From: Lachnospiraceae bacterium
GTDB taxonomy: Bacteria > Bacillota > Clostridia > Lachnospirales > Lachnospiraceae
Direction: 5' to 3'
DNA length: 64,000 bases
Assembly (NCBI GenBank): GCA_017552985.1
Contig: JAFZNO010000015.1
Location: 1-64,000 of the forward strand
In this document: piece after piece, positions 63,909-64,000 of the stretch
How the letters are laid out: every line of letters begins with the position of its first letter
Position numbering within the stretch: the first letter of the stretch is position 1
Program-made: the position numbers and the translations under genes
The notes under the pieces: generated by a model
What the model saw: the letters and a program-made list of their open reading frames with translations, nothing else
The model's database searches: none
What the model was told of the DNA's origin: nothing

Positions 63909-64000
63909 ATGAATAACGGTAAAAGAAACAGTGGAGATGGGTTCGCCGTGAGATCAGTCTGCTTTTGTCAACGGCGTTGGTGCTGGGAAGCCTGGTGCTC
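63909..64000 (+). pseudogene. Start of a gene with an apparent frameshift (window edge)
   Basis: GGAGG at 63892-63896 precedes ATG 63909, which reads MNNGKRNSGDGF. A different frame just downstream, from about 63929, reads QWRWVRREISLLLSTALVLG. That is a typical basic-then-hydrophobic export signal, but no start codon opens that frame and a stop lies at 63920. One extra A in the AAAAGAAAC run near 63921 would join the two into MNNGKRKQWRWVRREIS. It could be a sequencing indel or a real frameshift. The product beyond the edge is unknown. Confidence 0.5.

Overview
The window looks like a chromosomal segment of an anaerobic Clostridia-type Firmicute, most probably a Lachnospiraceae gut or rumen bacterium. 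Support comes from gene content: a dapF-dapL lysine branch, gatCAB, class I glnA followed by an ANTAR regulator, BlaI/BlaR1, HD-GYP and GGDEF-EAL c-di-GMP proteins, cytoplasmic GH3 and GH27 glycosidases, and a TetM-like factor. Strong AGGAGG-type ribosome sites and many TTGACA-17-TATAAT type promoters also fit. The species assignment is inference. No rRNA, tRNA, CRISPR array or insertion sequence was seen.

Layout. 1-450: a tandem array of 53-bp hairpin repeats, then a promoter and a highly structured leader. 451-14063: one long operon holding a MoxR ATPase, a DUF5682-like protein, a VWA protein, a SWIM zinc-finger protein, a small protein, a DUF4132 giant protein, and a TetM-like ribosome GTPase fused to a YacP/Rae1-like NYN nuclease. 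14064-16620: an AT-richer accessory patch with a BrnT relic, a secreted InlB-repeat/HExxH protein, a small unknown protein and a HigBA toxin-antitoxin pair with a clear operator. 16637-23863: a GH3 glycosidase, then a 2TM-RCK channel with an odd filter and a separate cyclic-nucleotide-binding protein, an unknown gene, and an alpha/beta-hydrolase fused to a D-Ala-D-Ala ligase-like ATP-grasp. 24031-27482: a VWA protein, then a self-regulated XRE-ImmA/IrrE plus nuclease-helicase pair that resembles a defence module. 27661-34630: a double AAA protein, lipoprotein, rhomboid, HD-GYP and a small membrane protein. 34690-38908: degV divergent from tetR-GH27-rhodanese around a perfect dyad.

39022-54457 is mostly housekeeping: GT2, hisC, a small exporter, methyltransferase, hslO, glnA-ANTAR, dapF-dapL, gatCAB and guaB. 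54590-56571 is a BlaI-BlaR1-secreted peptide operon with two operator dyads. 56862-63870 holds a pseudo-receiver LytTR regulator, a GGDEF-EAL protein with a histone-H1-like tail, and a pair of MutS-like ATPases that lack a mismatch-recognition domain. The right edge carries the start of a gene with an apparent frameshift.

The most distinctive parts are the seven-gene MoxR/VWA/SWIM/DUF4132 operon that ends in a ribosome-targeting GTPase-nuclease fusion, the split cyclic-nucleotide channel, the lipase-ligase fusion, the BlaI/BlaR1 peptide cassette and the MutS-like pair. Functions given for them are inferences from domains and gene order.
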